Part shown: piece after piece, positions 43,914 through 52,648 of the stretch
How positions within the stretch are numbered: position 1 is the stretch's first letter
Layout of the letters: each line of letters starts with the position of its first letter
Source: Kutzneria sp036403095
Lineage (GTDB): Bacteria > Actinomycetota > Actinomycetes > Mycobacteriales > Pseudonocardiaceae
Direction of reading: 5' to 3'
Assembly: GCA_036403095.1 (NCBI GenBank)
Contig: DASWRQ010000006.1
Span: 21,814-85,813, forward strand
DNA: 64,000 bases
Translations under genes and position numbers: made by a program
The notes under the pieces: generated by a model
Seen by the model: only the letters and a program-made list of their open reading frames with translations
Database searches by the model: none
What the model was told of the DNA's origin: nothing

Positions 43914-45532
43914 AGATCCTCTTCCGATGTACTCGTGTCGTCAGTTCGTGCCGGCGCCGACCGCTTGCGCAGGCGTGCGCCGATGGCCAGCGCCAAGGCG
44001 GCCAGGCCGGTCACGGACGCCACCCATTCGGGCCATGCGCCGAGCCGGGTGGCCAGCGTAGCGGTCGTGCGCAGCGGCACCGTCGCCACCAGCGTCGCCG
44101 CCGTGTACAGCTCGGTCTGCCGGGTGACCGACCCGTCGGGCTGGACGACGGCGCTGACGCCGCTGGTCGCCGAGACGGCCACCGCGCGGCCGTACTCCAC
44201 CGCCGCGACCCGGGACATGGCCAGCTGCTGGTAGCTCATCTCGCCGGGCCCGTACCAGGCATTGTTGGTGGGGATGGCGAGCATTGTCGCACCGGCCCGC
44301 ACGGCCGCGCCGACCACCTGGTCGTAGGCGACCTCGTAGCAGATGGCCACGCCGACGGTGGTGTTGTCGATGGCCAGCGCGCCGGGCTGGGTGCCGGGGA
44401 TCATGTCGCGGGTGTCGGCGACGAACGGCGTGACCGCGGCGGAGATGTCGCGCAGCGGGATGAACTCGGCGAACGGCACCAGCTTCTGCTTGGCGTAGCG
44501 CTGGCCCGGCCCGGTGTCGGGGTCCCAGACCTGCACGACGTTCTGGATGGTGGTGGGGTTCTGGATGAGCCGGCCGCCGATCAGGAACGGCACGCCGACG
44601 TCGCGGATGGCCTGGGACAGCTCGATGTCGTAGCGGGGGTCGGGCTCGAGGTCGGTGGCGACCTCGGGCCAGATCACGATGTCGGGCTTGCGCACGCGGC
44701 CGGCTTTGATGTCGGCGGCCAGCTTCTCGGTGGCGGCGAGGTGGTTGCGGCGCAGGATCGGCGTGTCGTACATCAGGTTGATGCCGTCGTCGGGGGCGTT
44801 GCCCTGGATGATCGCCACCGTGCGGGTGCCGGCCTGGGCGTCGGTGCCGATCAGCGACCAGCTGGCCGCGCCGGCCACGACCGGCAGCACGACCAGGATC
44901 ACCGGCAGCACGAGGGCGCGGCGGCGGTCGCCGGCCCGCCAGCGCACGACGAGCTCGGTGGCGCCGGCGCCGGTGACGACGACGGCGAAGCCGAGCAGCA
45001 TCGTGCCGCCGATCGCGGCCAACGGCAGGAACAGGCCCTCGGGCTGGCCGAAGCCGACCTTGCCCCAGGGGAAGCCGTCGAACGGGAAGTAGGTGCGCAG
45101 GACCTCGCTGCCCATGAACACCGCGGCCATCCACACCGGGCCGCCGCGCAGCTTGCTGACCACGGCCATCGCGGCGCCGGCGACCGCCATGTACAGCGAC
45201 ACCACGAACGACAGGCCGATCCACGGGAACGGGCCGAAGTCGGCGCCGAGGAAGCTCTGCAGCCACTGCAGCAGCGGCATCACGAACGCCAGGCCGAACG
45301 CGAGTCCGTAGAGGAAGCCGCCGCGGGCGCTACGGTGCCGCAGGGCCGCCGCGAGCAGGGCGAACGCCAGCGGTGCGAGGTACCAGAGGGTGCGCGGCGG
45401 GTAGCTGGCGTAGAGGATGCCGCCGCCGGCGAGGGCGGCGGCCAGCCGGATCAGCACGGGGACGGCGCGGCGGCGTCGGGACGGCAGCGCGAGAGAGGTG
45501 TCGGATTCCGACGTCACAACGGGGGCGGCCAC
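43910..45532 (-). CDS. lnt: Apolipoprotein N-acyltransferase
   Basis: A 540-residue membrane enzyme adding the third acyl chain to lipoproteins. The N-terminal half has about six membrane segments; the C-terminal half is a nitrilase-like domain with the catalytic triad Glu in PDIVIWPEVATDLEPD, Lys in YAKQKLVPFAEFIPLRD and Cys in VGVAICYEVAYDQV. A final membrane segment and an Arg/Lys tail follow. In mycobacteria Lnt and Ppm1 form one polypeptide or adjacent genes; here they are separate but overlap by 4 bases. The start is a GTG. Confidence 0.93.
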   Translation of the reverse strand: MAAPVVTSESDTSLALPSRRRRAVPVLIRLAAALAGGGILYASYPPRTLWYLAPLAFALLAAALRHRSARGGFLYGLAFGLAFVMPLLQWLQSFLGADFGPFPWIGLSFVVSLYMAVAGAAMAVVSKLRGGPVWMAAVFMGSEVLRTYFPFDGFPWGKVGFGQPEGLFLPLAAIGGTMLLGFAVVVTGAGATELVVRWRAGDRRRALVLPVILVVLPVVAGAASWSLIGTDAQAGTRTVAIIQGNAPDDGINLMYDTPILRRNHLAATEKLAADIKAGRVRKPDIVIWPEVATDLEPDPRYDIELSQAIRDVGVPFLIGGRLIQNPTTIQNVVQVWDPDTGPGQRYAKQKLVPFAEFIPLRDISAAVTPFVADTRDMIPGTQPGALAIDNTTVGVAICYEVAYDQVVGAAVRAGATMLAIPTNNAWYGPGEMSYQQLAMSRVAAVEYGRAVAVSATSGVSAVVQPDGSVTRQTELYTAATLVATVPLRTTATLATRLGAWPEWVASVTGLAALALAIGARLRKRSAPARTDDTSTSEEDL

Positions 45533-45612
45533 CCGTTCAGCCTACGGGCCTCGTGTGAGGCCCCGGTCCGGCCGTGGACACGACTCGGTAAACACAACTC
45601 CCTAAACATGAC

Positions 45613-45965
45613 TCACGGGGCGGCGGGTTGCGTTTCAGCCGGCGGAGTGGGGAGGTGGCCGGCCGGAATCCACCACAACACGGTGGACGCCTGCGTCTGC
45701 GGCCGGAACCATTCCCGTCGGCGTCGCAGGAATTCACGGTGTTCGGCGCGACAGGTGAATTCGCACATCGCCTCCCGCGATTTCCACACAGTGAGGTTCA
45801 CGACCACGTCCTCAGCTGGGTCGATGGGGACGGAGTCCTTGCCGCACACGAACCCCGGCACCCCCTCCACGAGCGCGTTGACCGGTCGAGTGCGGCGATG
45901 AATTCGTCGGCCTCGCCGGAACCGAAGGGATATCTCAGGTGACCAATGTTGAGTTGCGCGAGGTG
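45613..45965 (-). pseudogene. Frameshifted DUF3291 gene without a start codon
   Basis: The C-terminal frame (VPGFVCGKDSVPIDPAEDVV, then NLTVWKSREAM, REFLRRRREWF and LWWIPAGHLPTPP) is a DUF3291 protein. Its N-terminal half reads HLAQLNIGHLRYPFGSGEAD, then EFIAALD, in a different frame. The two join if one C is restored near 45881-45886, giving ALDPVNALVEG. The N-terminal frame also has a TAG 12 bases ahead of HLAQ and no start codon between. Either the gene is decayed or the assembly has errors at two places. Confidence 0.82.
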
Positions 45966-46003
45966 ACCCCCGCGTCGCTATCGGTTGCCGGCGCCGTCAA
46001 TGT

Positions 46004-47089
46004 TCACCGGTCTTTTGTCGCCCGTTCTGTCAGGGTCCGGTCCAGGCCGGCGCACACCCCGGTGCCGGCCAGCAGGAATCCGATCGCGGCGGCGAGCAGG
46101 CGGGCTTCGGGATAGCCGTGGGCCACCAGGTAGCCGATGGCCGCGCCGACGATGCCGGCGATCGCGGCGAGCCCGAGCCGGCCGAAGTGGCGGTGGGCCC
46201 AGCCTCGCCACACCGCCGCCGCGACGATCACCGCGCCGGCCAGCGCCGACACGACCGGCGTGCCGAAGATGAAGCCGTAGCGCAGGGGCAGCGCCGGCAC
46301 CAGAAACAGCACCAGGAACCACCCGAGCGCGTCGGCCACCGACGTCATGGTCGGGCCGTGCTGCACCGGCCGCCGCGCCCACGCCCGCGCGATCGCCAAC
46401 ACGACCAGCGCCGCGATCACGATCGGCAGCCAGGAGACGGTGTGGCCGAGGTTGTAGAGGGTCACGGTGTCGTAGACCGCCAGCACGATGCAGCCCAGCG
46501 CCGCCACCGACGCCACGAACGGCGCCAGCCGAGGCGGCGTCGGCGCGCCTTCCGACAGCAACGGCAGCAGCAGCGGCGTCACGACACCGGACACCACGCG
46601 GATCACGATGTCCCCCATCGTGTACGGGCTCGGCAGCTCCCACTCGATCAGGCAGAACGTCACCGTGTACGAGGCCGACAGCAGCCACCGGGCGTGCAGC
46701 GCCCGCCGGAACGTCTCGGCCCCGAACCACCGGCACACCAGCAGATACGCCAGCATCCCGAACGGCAGCTCGATCGCCGACTGCGCGTGCAGCACCGTCC
46801 ACGGCCACGCCGGCAAGGCGTCGGCCAGCCACCCCAGATCGGCCAGGTCGAACCAGCCCGGCGGCATGGAGCGGGCGATCGACGAGGTGTCGCCGTGCCA
46901 CGCCTGATGCACGAACGCCGTGAACAACAGCTGGTTGACGAAGAACAAGGCGATCACCACGGCCAGCCAGGTGCCCGGGTGCCGTCGCCAACCCCCGCCC
47001 GGCCGCTCCGGCGCGCCGCCCCGCGGCACCCACCACACGCCCGCCACCGTCGCCGCGACGATCACCGCCGCCAACACGATCTCCCCCAC
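46004..47089 (-). CDS. Polytopic membrane protein of unknown function
   Basis: A 361-residue protein with about eight or nine hydrophobic segments, for example EIVLAAVIVAATVAGVWWV, WLAVVIALFFVNQLLFTAF, WLPIVIAALVVLAIARAWA and LGWFLVLFLVPALPLRYGFI. A long outside loop contains WHGDTSSIARSMPPGWFDLA. No transporter or enzyme signature is visible. The start is a GTG. It is divergent from the XRE-NB-ARC-TPR gene, so a functional tie is possible but not shown. Confidence 0.78.
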   Translation of the reverse strand: MGEIVLAAVIVAATVAGVWWVPRGGAPERPGGGWRRHPGTWLAVVIALFFVNQLLFTAFVHQAWHGDTSSIARSMPPGWFDLADLGWLADALPAWPWTVLHAQSAIELPFGMLAYLLVCRWFGAETFRRALHARWLLSASYTVTFCLIEWELPSPYTMGDIVIRVVSGVVTPLLLPLLSEGAPTPPRLAPFVASVAALGCIVLAVYDTVTLYNLGHTVSWLPIVIAALVVLAIARAWARRPVQHGPTMTSVADALGWFLVLFLVPALPLRYGFIFGTPVVSALAGAVIVAAAVWRGWAHRHFGRLGLAAIAGIVGAAIGYLVAHGYPEARLLAAAIGFLLAGTGVCAGLDRTLTERATKDR

Positions 47090-47220
47090 GACCGCGCAGC
47101 CTAGGCCCTGCCCCCGCCGCCCCTGCCTCCACCTGTGGTGAAAGGGGGCTTTGCCTCGCGCCCGATTGACGTGTTAAGTCACGGTCCGACAGGGTTGGGG
47201 GCGAGTGGTAGGTAGGAGCG

Positions 47221-49554
47221 ATGGGCGACCAGCACAACTCGGTGGTGCGACGGTTCCGCCAGCGGGCTCGGCTCACCCAGGAGGAACTGGCCGCGCGCTC
47301 CGGTGTGTCCGTGCGCACGATCCGCGGGCTGGAGACCGGGGACCGGCCCAATCCGCAGCTCACGTCGCTGCGTCAGCTGGCCGACGCGATGGACCTGCCG
47401 CCGGCCGACCGCGATGAGCTGATGGCCGAGGTGCTGGGTGTCACCCCGGTGCCCAGTGGGTCGTCGGCCAGTGGGTCGTCGGCCAGTGGAATCTCGGCCG
47501 GTCGGTCGTCGGCCAAGGGGTTCCCCGGTGGTTCTTCGGTGCCCAGGCAGCTGCCGGCCGCGCCGACCGGATTCGCCGGTCGCGAGGCGGAACTGGCCGT
47601 GCTGGCCCAGGCGGTCGACGCCATGACGGTCGACACCGGGGCGGAGGCGTCCGCGACCATCGTGATCAGCGCAATCGCCGGCGCGGGCGGGATCGGCAAG
47701 ACCTCATTGGCGCTGCACTGGGCCCACACCCACGCCGACCGGTTTCCCGACGGGCAGCTGTTCGTCGACCTGCGCGGCTTCGGCCCGGACGGCGACCCGC
47801 TGGATCCACTGACCGCGGTGCGCGGCTTTCTCGACGCCTTCGGCGTCGATCCGGCGCAGGTCGGCGGCGGCCTGGCCGAGCACACCGCGCTCTACCGCAG
47901 CCTGGTCATCGACAAGCGCCTGCTGATCGTGCTGGACAACGCGGCCACCGCCGACCAGGTAGCGCCGCTGCTGCCCGGGGGCCGGACCTGCACCGTGATC
48001 GTCACCAGCCGCCGGTCGCTCTCCTCGCTGATCACCCGGCACGGCGCCCGGCACATGTCGCTGGCCGTGCTGACCCAGGACGAGGCCGAGGCGCTGCTCG
48101 CGTGGCGGCTCGGCGACGCGCGGGTGGCCGCCGAACCCGACGCGGTGGCCGACCTGATCCGGTTGTGCGGGCGGTATCCGCTGGCGCTGGCGATCATGGC
48201 CGGCCGCGCCCAGACGTACCCGGCGTTCCCGCTGGCCGAGTTCGCCGCCGAGCTGCACGAGCTGGGCCTGGACGCGCTGGACGACGAGGAGCCGACCGCC
48301 AGCCTGCCCGCCGTGTTGGGCTGGTCGCTGGACAGCCTCACCGAACAGCAGCGCACGGTGTTCGGGCTGCTCGGCCTGGCCCCCGGCCCGGACATCGGCC
48401 TGCCGGCCGCGGCCAGCCTCACCGGCCTGCCCCTCGCGGAGGTCACGAGAATCCTGCGCTCTCTCGAAGAAGCGTCACTGGTCGGCCGCCATGCGCATGG
48501 CCGCTATGGGATGCACGACATGATCCGCCGCTACGCCGTCGCCACCGCCGACCAGCTTCCCGAGGACACGCGGTCGGCGGCGCTGCGCCGGATCGTCGAC
48601 TTCTACCTGCACACCGCCTACGACGCCGACCGCATCCTGAGCCCGCACCGCGCACCGCAGAAACTCGAGGCGCCCGAACCCGGCTGCCAGCCCCTCGCAC
48701 TGCCCGACTACGACGCGGCGCTGGCCTGGTTCGACGCCGAACACCGGTGCCTGCTGGCCAGCCAGCACACCGCGGGCGACCAGGGCTGGCACCGGGCCGT
48801 GTGGCAACTGGCCTGGACCCTGACCACCTTCCAAATCCGCCGCGGACTCCGCCACGACCAGGCTGCCGTCTGGGAGCTCGGGCTGGCCGCCGAGCACCAC
48901 CTCGACGATCCCACCGCACGCCTGCTGGCCCACCGGTTCCTCGGCTTCGCCTACGGCGACCTCGGGCAGCACGACGACGCGGTCCGGCACCTCAACGAGT
49001 CCGCCGCCCTGGCCGAACAGCAGGGCGACACCAGCAACCAGGCCCGCACCGAGCTGATGCTCGCCCGCGCCTGGGGCCTGTCCGGCGATTTCGGGCGGGC
49101 GCTGGAACACGCCACCCGGGCCCTGGACCTGTACACGACGATCGAGGACGTGCCGGGGCAGGCCCACGCGCTCAACGACGCCGGCTGGTCGGCGGCCCAG
49201 CTCGGCCGGTACGACCTGGCCCGGGCCAACTGCGAGGCCGCACTCGCGATCTACGAGCGCCACGACGATCCCGACGCGCAGGCCAGCACGCTGGACAGCC
49301 TGGGCTACATCGAGCACGGCACCGGCGATCACGAGCGGGCCATCGAGCGCTACCAGCGGTCCCTCACGTTGCGCCGCGGCCTCGGCGACGTCAGTCAGAT
49401 CGCCAACTGCCTCGACGGGCTCGGCAATCCCTACGCCGCACTCGGCCGGCGCGACCAGGCGCGCGCCGTGTGGCAGGAGGCGTTGGATCTGTTGCGGGCC
49501 CAGCAACGCCACGAGGACGCCGCCCGCATCCAGCGCCAACTCGACGCACTCTAG
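47221..49554 (+). CDS. XRE-NB-ARC-TPR (STAND) regulator
   Basis: A 777-residue signal-transduction ATPase of NLR-like layout. An XRE helix-turn-helix covers residues 8-70 (RFRQRARLTQEELAARSGVS, then RTIRGLETGDRPNP), followed by a Ser/Gly/Ala linker at 79-105. The NB-ARC domain covers ~115-420 with Walker A AIAGAGGIGKTSLALHW (Lys160), Walker B LLIVLDNAATADQV, sensor TVIVTSRRSLS and ARC2 CGRYPLALAIMAG. C-terminal TPRs at ~500-775 contain AHRFLGFAYGDLGQHDDAVR and LNDAGWSAAQLGRYDLARAN. Such proteins switch on when the repeats bind an effector. The target is unknown. GGTAGGAGC precedes the ATG. Confidence 0.9.
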   Translation: MGDQHNSVVRRFRQRARLTQEELAARSGVSVRTIRGLETGDRPNPQLTSLRQLADAMDLPPADRDELMAEVLGVTPVPSGSSASGSSASGISAGRSSAKGFPGGSSVPRQLPAAPTGFAGREAELAVLAQAVDAMTVDTGAEASATIVISAIAGAGGIGKTSLALHWAHTHADRFPDGQLFVDLRGFGPDGDPLDPLTAVRGFLDAFGVDPAQVGGGLAEHTALYRSLVIDKRLLIVLDNAATADQVAPLLPGGRTCTVIVTSRRSLSSLITRHGARHMSLAVLTQDEAEALLAWRLGDARVAAEPDAVADLIRLCGRYPLALAIMAGRAQTYPAFPLAEFAAELHELGLDALDDEEPTASLPAVLGWSLDSLTEQQRTVFGLLGLAPGPDIGLPAAASLTGLPLAEVTRILRSLEEASLVGRHAHGRYGMHDMIRRYAVATADQLPEDTRSAALRRIVDFYLHTAYDADRILSPHRAPQKLEAPEPGCQPLALPDYDAALAWFDAEHRCLLASQHTAGDQGWHRAVWQLAWTLTTFQIRRGLRHDQAAVWELGLAAEHHLDDPTARLLAHRFLGFAYGDLGQHDDAVRHLNESAALAEQQGDTSNQARTELMLARAWGLSGDFGRALEHATRALDLYTTIEDVPGQAHALNDAGWSAAQLGRYDLARANCEAALAIYERHDDPDAQASTLDSLGYIEHGTGDHERAIERYQRSLTLRRGLGDVSQIANCLDGLGNPYAALGRRDQARAVWQEALDLLRAQQRHEDAARIQRQLDAL
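47455..47514 (+). repeat. 15-bp tandem repeat coding for an S-G-S-S-A linker
   Basis: Four copies of AGTGGGTCGTCGGCC-like units, the first two identical and the next two diverged, encode the linker between the HTH and NB-ARC domains. Copy number could vary by slippage in steps of five residues without breaking the frame. Confidence 0.85.
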
Positions 49555-49937
49555 AGCGCCAGCAGCCCCGCCTCGGTGCCGCGGAAGCCGCAGGCGTCGA
49601 GGTAGAAGTGCCGCAGGTGGGGCTCGAAGTCCACGTGCAGCCACTGGCAACCCGCAGCGCGAATGCCAGTGGCCGCCGCGGCGACGAGCTCGGCCCCGAT
49701 CCCACGGCCCCGGAGCTCGTCGACAACCATCGTGTCGAGCAGGAACGCATGCGCGCCGCCGTCCCACGCGACGTTGACGAAGCCGACGAGGGCATCGTCA
49801 CCGTCGCGGGCGCACACCCAACCGAGGCTGTGCCGGTGCACCCGCGCCCACCGGTCGACAGTGCCGAGCTCATGCCCGAATGCCTTGGCGTGCAAGGCAT
49901 TGACCTCGGCGTTGGTGAACGAACCGCGCCAGATCAC
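49551..49937 (-). CDS. GNAT acetyltransferase, last gene of the lysine operon
   Basis: A 128-residue single-domain GNAT. Motif A is LDTMVVDELRGRGIGAELVA, and the typical end is WLHVDFEPHLRHFYLDACGF. The GTG start overlaps the kal stop by 4 bases (GTGA), the same coupling seen along the whole operon. It is therefore co-translated with lysine-degradation enzymes and may acetylate a diamino intermediate, though it could also be unrelated. The stop overlaps that of the convergent NB-ARC gene by 4 bases. Confidence 0.85.
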   Translation of the reverse strand: MIWRGSFTNAEVNALHAKAFGHELGTVDRWARVHRHSLGWVCARDGDDALVGFVNVAWDGGAHAFLLDTMVVDELRGRGIGAELVAAAATGIRAAGCQWLHVDFEPHLRHFYLDACGFRGTEAGLLAL

Positions 49938-50320
49938 GCCTGAGGCACCACGACGGTGCCGGTGGCGGTTGTGGCGACGATCGGCTCCGACAGCACTTCG
50001 GCCGCTGATGCGCCCTTGTCGGGGGTGGCCCGGCAGACGACCCGCAGTTCGAACGCCACGCCACGCGAGCGGGTGCCGATCCGGGTCAACGTGGCAGTGG
50101 CCTCGACGACGTCACCGGCGCGCAGCGGAGCCAGGAACTGCACGGCGTCGTAGCCGGCGAACAGGCCCTCATCGCCGTCGGTGCGGATGCACAACTCCGT
50201 GGCCACATCGCCGAACATGCCCAACCCGTACGCGCCGTCGACGAGATTGCCGCCGTAGTGCGCGTGCGAGTACGGGACATAACGGCGATGGGTCACGGAG
50301 AAGCCCTCGACCAAGCTCAC
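49934..50320 (-). CDS. kal: 3-aminobutyryl-CoA ammonia-lyase
   Basis: A 128-residue hot-dog-fold protein: SVTHRRYVPYSHAHYGGNLV, VAGARGL-like GAYGLGMFGDVATELCIRTD, LAPLRAGDVVEATATLTRIG, and the final EPIVATTATGTVVVPQA. The sequence and its place directly after kamE identify it as Kal, which removes ammonia from L-3-aminobutyryl-CoA to give crotonyl-CoA, the last specific step of the aminomutase lysine pathway. A generic hot-dog thioesterase is the alternative. GTG start; overlaps of 4 bases on both sides. Confidence 0.87.
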   Translation of the reverse strand: MSLVEGFSVTHRRYVPYSHAHYGGNLVDGAYGLGMFGDVATELCIRTDGDEGLFAGYDAVQFLAPLRAGDVVEATATLTRIGTRSRGVAFELRVVCRATPDKGASAAEVLSEPIVATTATGTVVVPQA

Positions 50321-51084
50321 GCGGCGACGCCTTTCTGGGAGATGGTGTGCACGAGGTAAGAGGCAACCTCGCCAGGGGTCGTACCGCGGCCGAAGACCCG
50401 GTCCACACCGAGCTCACCGGCCATCAGCGGATCGAACCGCGGCCCGCCGGCCACCAGCGTCGGCCGGCTGGAGCCCATGGCCTCACGGAACGCCGCGGAC
50501 ATCTCCTGGGTGTTGAGGATGTGCGCGTCCCGCTGCGTCACGACCTGCGACACCAGCACGGCGTCGGCCTTCTCCGCCCGCGCCCGCTTCACCAGCTCCG
50601 GCACCGACACCTGCGCCCCGAGGTTGATCACCCGCAGCTCCCGGTAGTACTCCAGGCCCTTCTCGCCGGCGAAGCCCTTGATGTTCAGGATCGCGTCGAT
50701 GCCCACGGTGTGCGCGTCCGTCCCGATGCACGCCCCGACGACAACCAGCTTGCGCCCCAACTCGTTCTTCACCGTCGAGTTCACCTCGTACGGCGACAGC
50801 AACGGGTACTCCCGCTCCACGATCTTCACCGCGTCGAGGTCGACAAGGTGGCTCACCGAGCCGTAGACCACGACGAACGTGAAGTCGGCGCCGATAGCGT
50901 GCGAGTGCACGACCATCGCCGGGTCCATGCCCATCTTGTTGGCCAGCTGCTGCGCCGCCCCCTCGGCCCGAGGCCCGTGCGGAACGGGCAGCGTGAACGA
51001 CATCTGCACCATGCCGTCGCCGGTGGTGTCGCCGTAGGGCCGCACGTAACGCTTGTCCGAGCTCACCGGCTGCTGCTCACTCAT
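50317..51084 (-). CDS. kamE: Lysine 5,6-aminomutase beta subunit
   Basis: A 255-residue cobalamin-binding subunit. The B12 base-off motif is ACIGTDAHTVGID with Asp123, His125 and Gly128; Lys136 in AILNIKGFAG is the PLP-linking lysine, 11 residues after the His as in the clostridial enzyme. Later VVGACIGTD-type Rossmann strands include DAVLVSQVVTQRD and PTLVAGGPRFDP. With KamD it moves the terminal amino group of beta-lysine to give 3,5-diaminohexanoate. It overlaps kamD by 8 bases and kal by 4. Confidence 0.94.
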   Translation of the reverse strand: MSEQQPVSSDKRYVRPYGDTTGDGMVQMSFTLPVPHGPRAEGAAQQLANKMGMDPAMVVHSHAIGADFTFVVVYGSVSHLVDLDAVKIVEREYPLLSPYEVNSTVKNELGRKLVVVGACIGTDAHTVGIDAILNIKGFAGEKGLEYYRELRVINLGAQVSVPELVKRARAEKADAVLVSQVVTQRDAHILNTQEMSAAFREAMGSSRPTLVAGGPRFDPLMAGELGVDRVFGRGTTPGEVASYLVHTISQKGVAA

Positions 51085-52648
51085 GGCCCGCCTCCAACAG
51101 CTCGCTGGCCGGGTTCACGTACCCGTCGGCCTTGACCACAACCCCGTCCGCGCCTTTGCCGCCGTCGGCCGGCCGCTTCATCAACCCGAACGTGCCCTCG
51201 GCGATCGCCCGCAGCAGACCGTCGTCGACGATCCGCTCCAACAGGTCCACCGCCTCGCCCAGCACCTGCTTGGACCGCTTGACGATGAACCCGTCGGGCG
51301 ACGGCCGGAAGTCCTCGGCCAGGTTGCCGGCGGCGTTCAGCACGTACTTCACGTTGGCCACCGCCAGGTCCCGATCGGACAGGAACGGCGTCACCACCGC
51401 CTCGGTCATCATGCCCACCAACAGGATCGACTGCCCGGTCAGGACACCGGCCAGGTTGAAGAACCCGTCCAGCAGATAGCCGTTGAACACGTCACCGGTC
51501 ATGTGCTTGGTCGGCGGCATCCACTTCAGCGGCGCGTCCGGGAACAGCTCCCGCGCCAGCAGCGCGTGCGCCAGCTCCATCCGGAACGAGTCCGGCACCT
51601 TCGGGTTGATCTCGAACGCGTGCCCCAGACCCAGCAACTCGTCGGGCAGCCCGGCCTCGTGCGCGAACCGCTCGTTGAGCAGCTGCGACACCGTCACGGT
51701 GTGCGCGGCCTCGACGGCGTCGGCGGTGGTCAGGTAGTTGTCCTCGCCGGTGTTGATGATGATCCCGGCCCGCGCGTGCACCTGCCGCGAGAACCGCTGG
51801 TCCACGAACGTGCGGATCGGGTTGATGTCCCGGAACAGGATCCCGTACATCGAGTCGTTCAACATCATGTCCAGCCGCTCGAGACCGGCCAGCACCGCGA
51901 TCTCCGGCATGCACAGGCCCGACGCGTAGTTGGTCAGCCGCACGTACCGGCCGACCTCCTTGGACACCTCGTCCAGCGCGGCCCGCATGATCCGGAAGTT
52001 CTCCTGCGTGGCGTAGGTGCCGGCGAACCCGTGGTGCGTCGCGCCTTCCGGCACATAGTCCAGAAGGGACTGACCCGTCGAGCGGATCACGGCGATGATG
52101 TCGGCGCCGGCCCGCGCCGCGTTGCACGCCTGCACCACGTCCTCGTCGATGTCACCGGTCGCGACGATCAGATAGATCCACGGCCGCTGCGCCGGATCCC
52201 CCAGCTTCGCCACCAGCTTGTCCCGCTGACCACGATTCCGGTCGACCGTGCGCAACCCCTTGGCGACAGCCGCCTTCGCCGCCTTCGCCGCCTGCGTGAC
52301 GTCCCTGCCCGTCGGCACCGTGAACTGGATCTGCCCGGCGGCCGTCGCCTCGGCCAGCTCGGTCAACGAGCCCAGATCATGCTGGCGCAGCGCGTGAAAT
52401 GCCGGCAGCACCACACCGTGCTCCAGCCCGCACTGCTCGCGAACGGTGTCCACCACCCGGTTCACCCACGGCACGTCACCCGCCCGATGCGTGGTGTCCG
52501 CACCGGTGATCCCGGCCAATCGCAGCGTCGCCCGCTCCACCGCCACCGTCGTGTGCGCCCGCGCCAGCTCGATCACCGGCTCCGCCGCCCGCGCCGCCAA
52601 CGCCCGCGCCCGCCCGGTGACCTCCGGGTCCAGATCCAGCAACGTCAC
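51077..52648 (-). CDS. kamD: Lysine 5,6-aminomutase alpha subunit
   Basis: A 523-residue TIM-barrel catalytic subunit that binds PLP and beta-lysine. Recognisable stretches are PWVNRVVDTVREQCGLEHGV, ADIIAVIRSTGQSLLDYVPE, TYATQENFRIMRAALDEVSK, LTNYASGLCMPEIAVLAGLE, MYGILFRDINPIRTFVDQRF and PLKWMPPTKHMTGDVFNGYL. The length fits KamD. GTG at 52648 is chosen, overlapping the amidohydrolase stop as GTGA; upstream in-frame sequence is antisense-like. Adenosylcobalamin is required, so the host must make or import B12. Confidence 0.94.
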   Translation of the reverse strand: MTLLDLDPEVTGRARALAARAAEPVIELARAHTTVAVERATLRLAGITGADTTHRAGDVPWVNRVVDTVREQCGLEHGVVLPAFHALRQHDLGSLTELAEATAAGQIQFTVPTGRDVTQAAKAAKAAVAKGLRTVDRNRGQRDKLVAKLGDPAQRPWIYLIVATGDIDEDVVQACNAARAGADIIAVIRSTGQSLLDYVPEGATHHGFAGTYATQENFRIMRAALDEVSKEVGRYVRLTNYASGLCMPEIAVLAGLERLDMMLNDSMYGILFRDINPIRTFVDQRFSRQVHARAGIIINTGEDNYLTTADAVEAAHTVTVSQLLNERFAHEAGLPDELLGLGHAFEINPKVPDSFRMELAHALLARELFPDAPLKWMPPTKHMTGDVFNGYLLDGFFNLAGVLTGQSILLVGMMTEAVVTPFLSDRDLAVANVKYVLNAAGNLAEDFRPSPDGFIVKRSKQVLGEAVDLLERIVDDGLLRAIAEGTFGLMKRPADGGKGADGVVVKADGYVNPASELLEAGHE

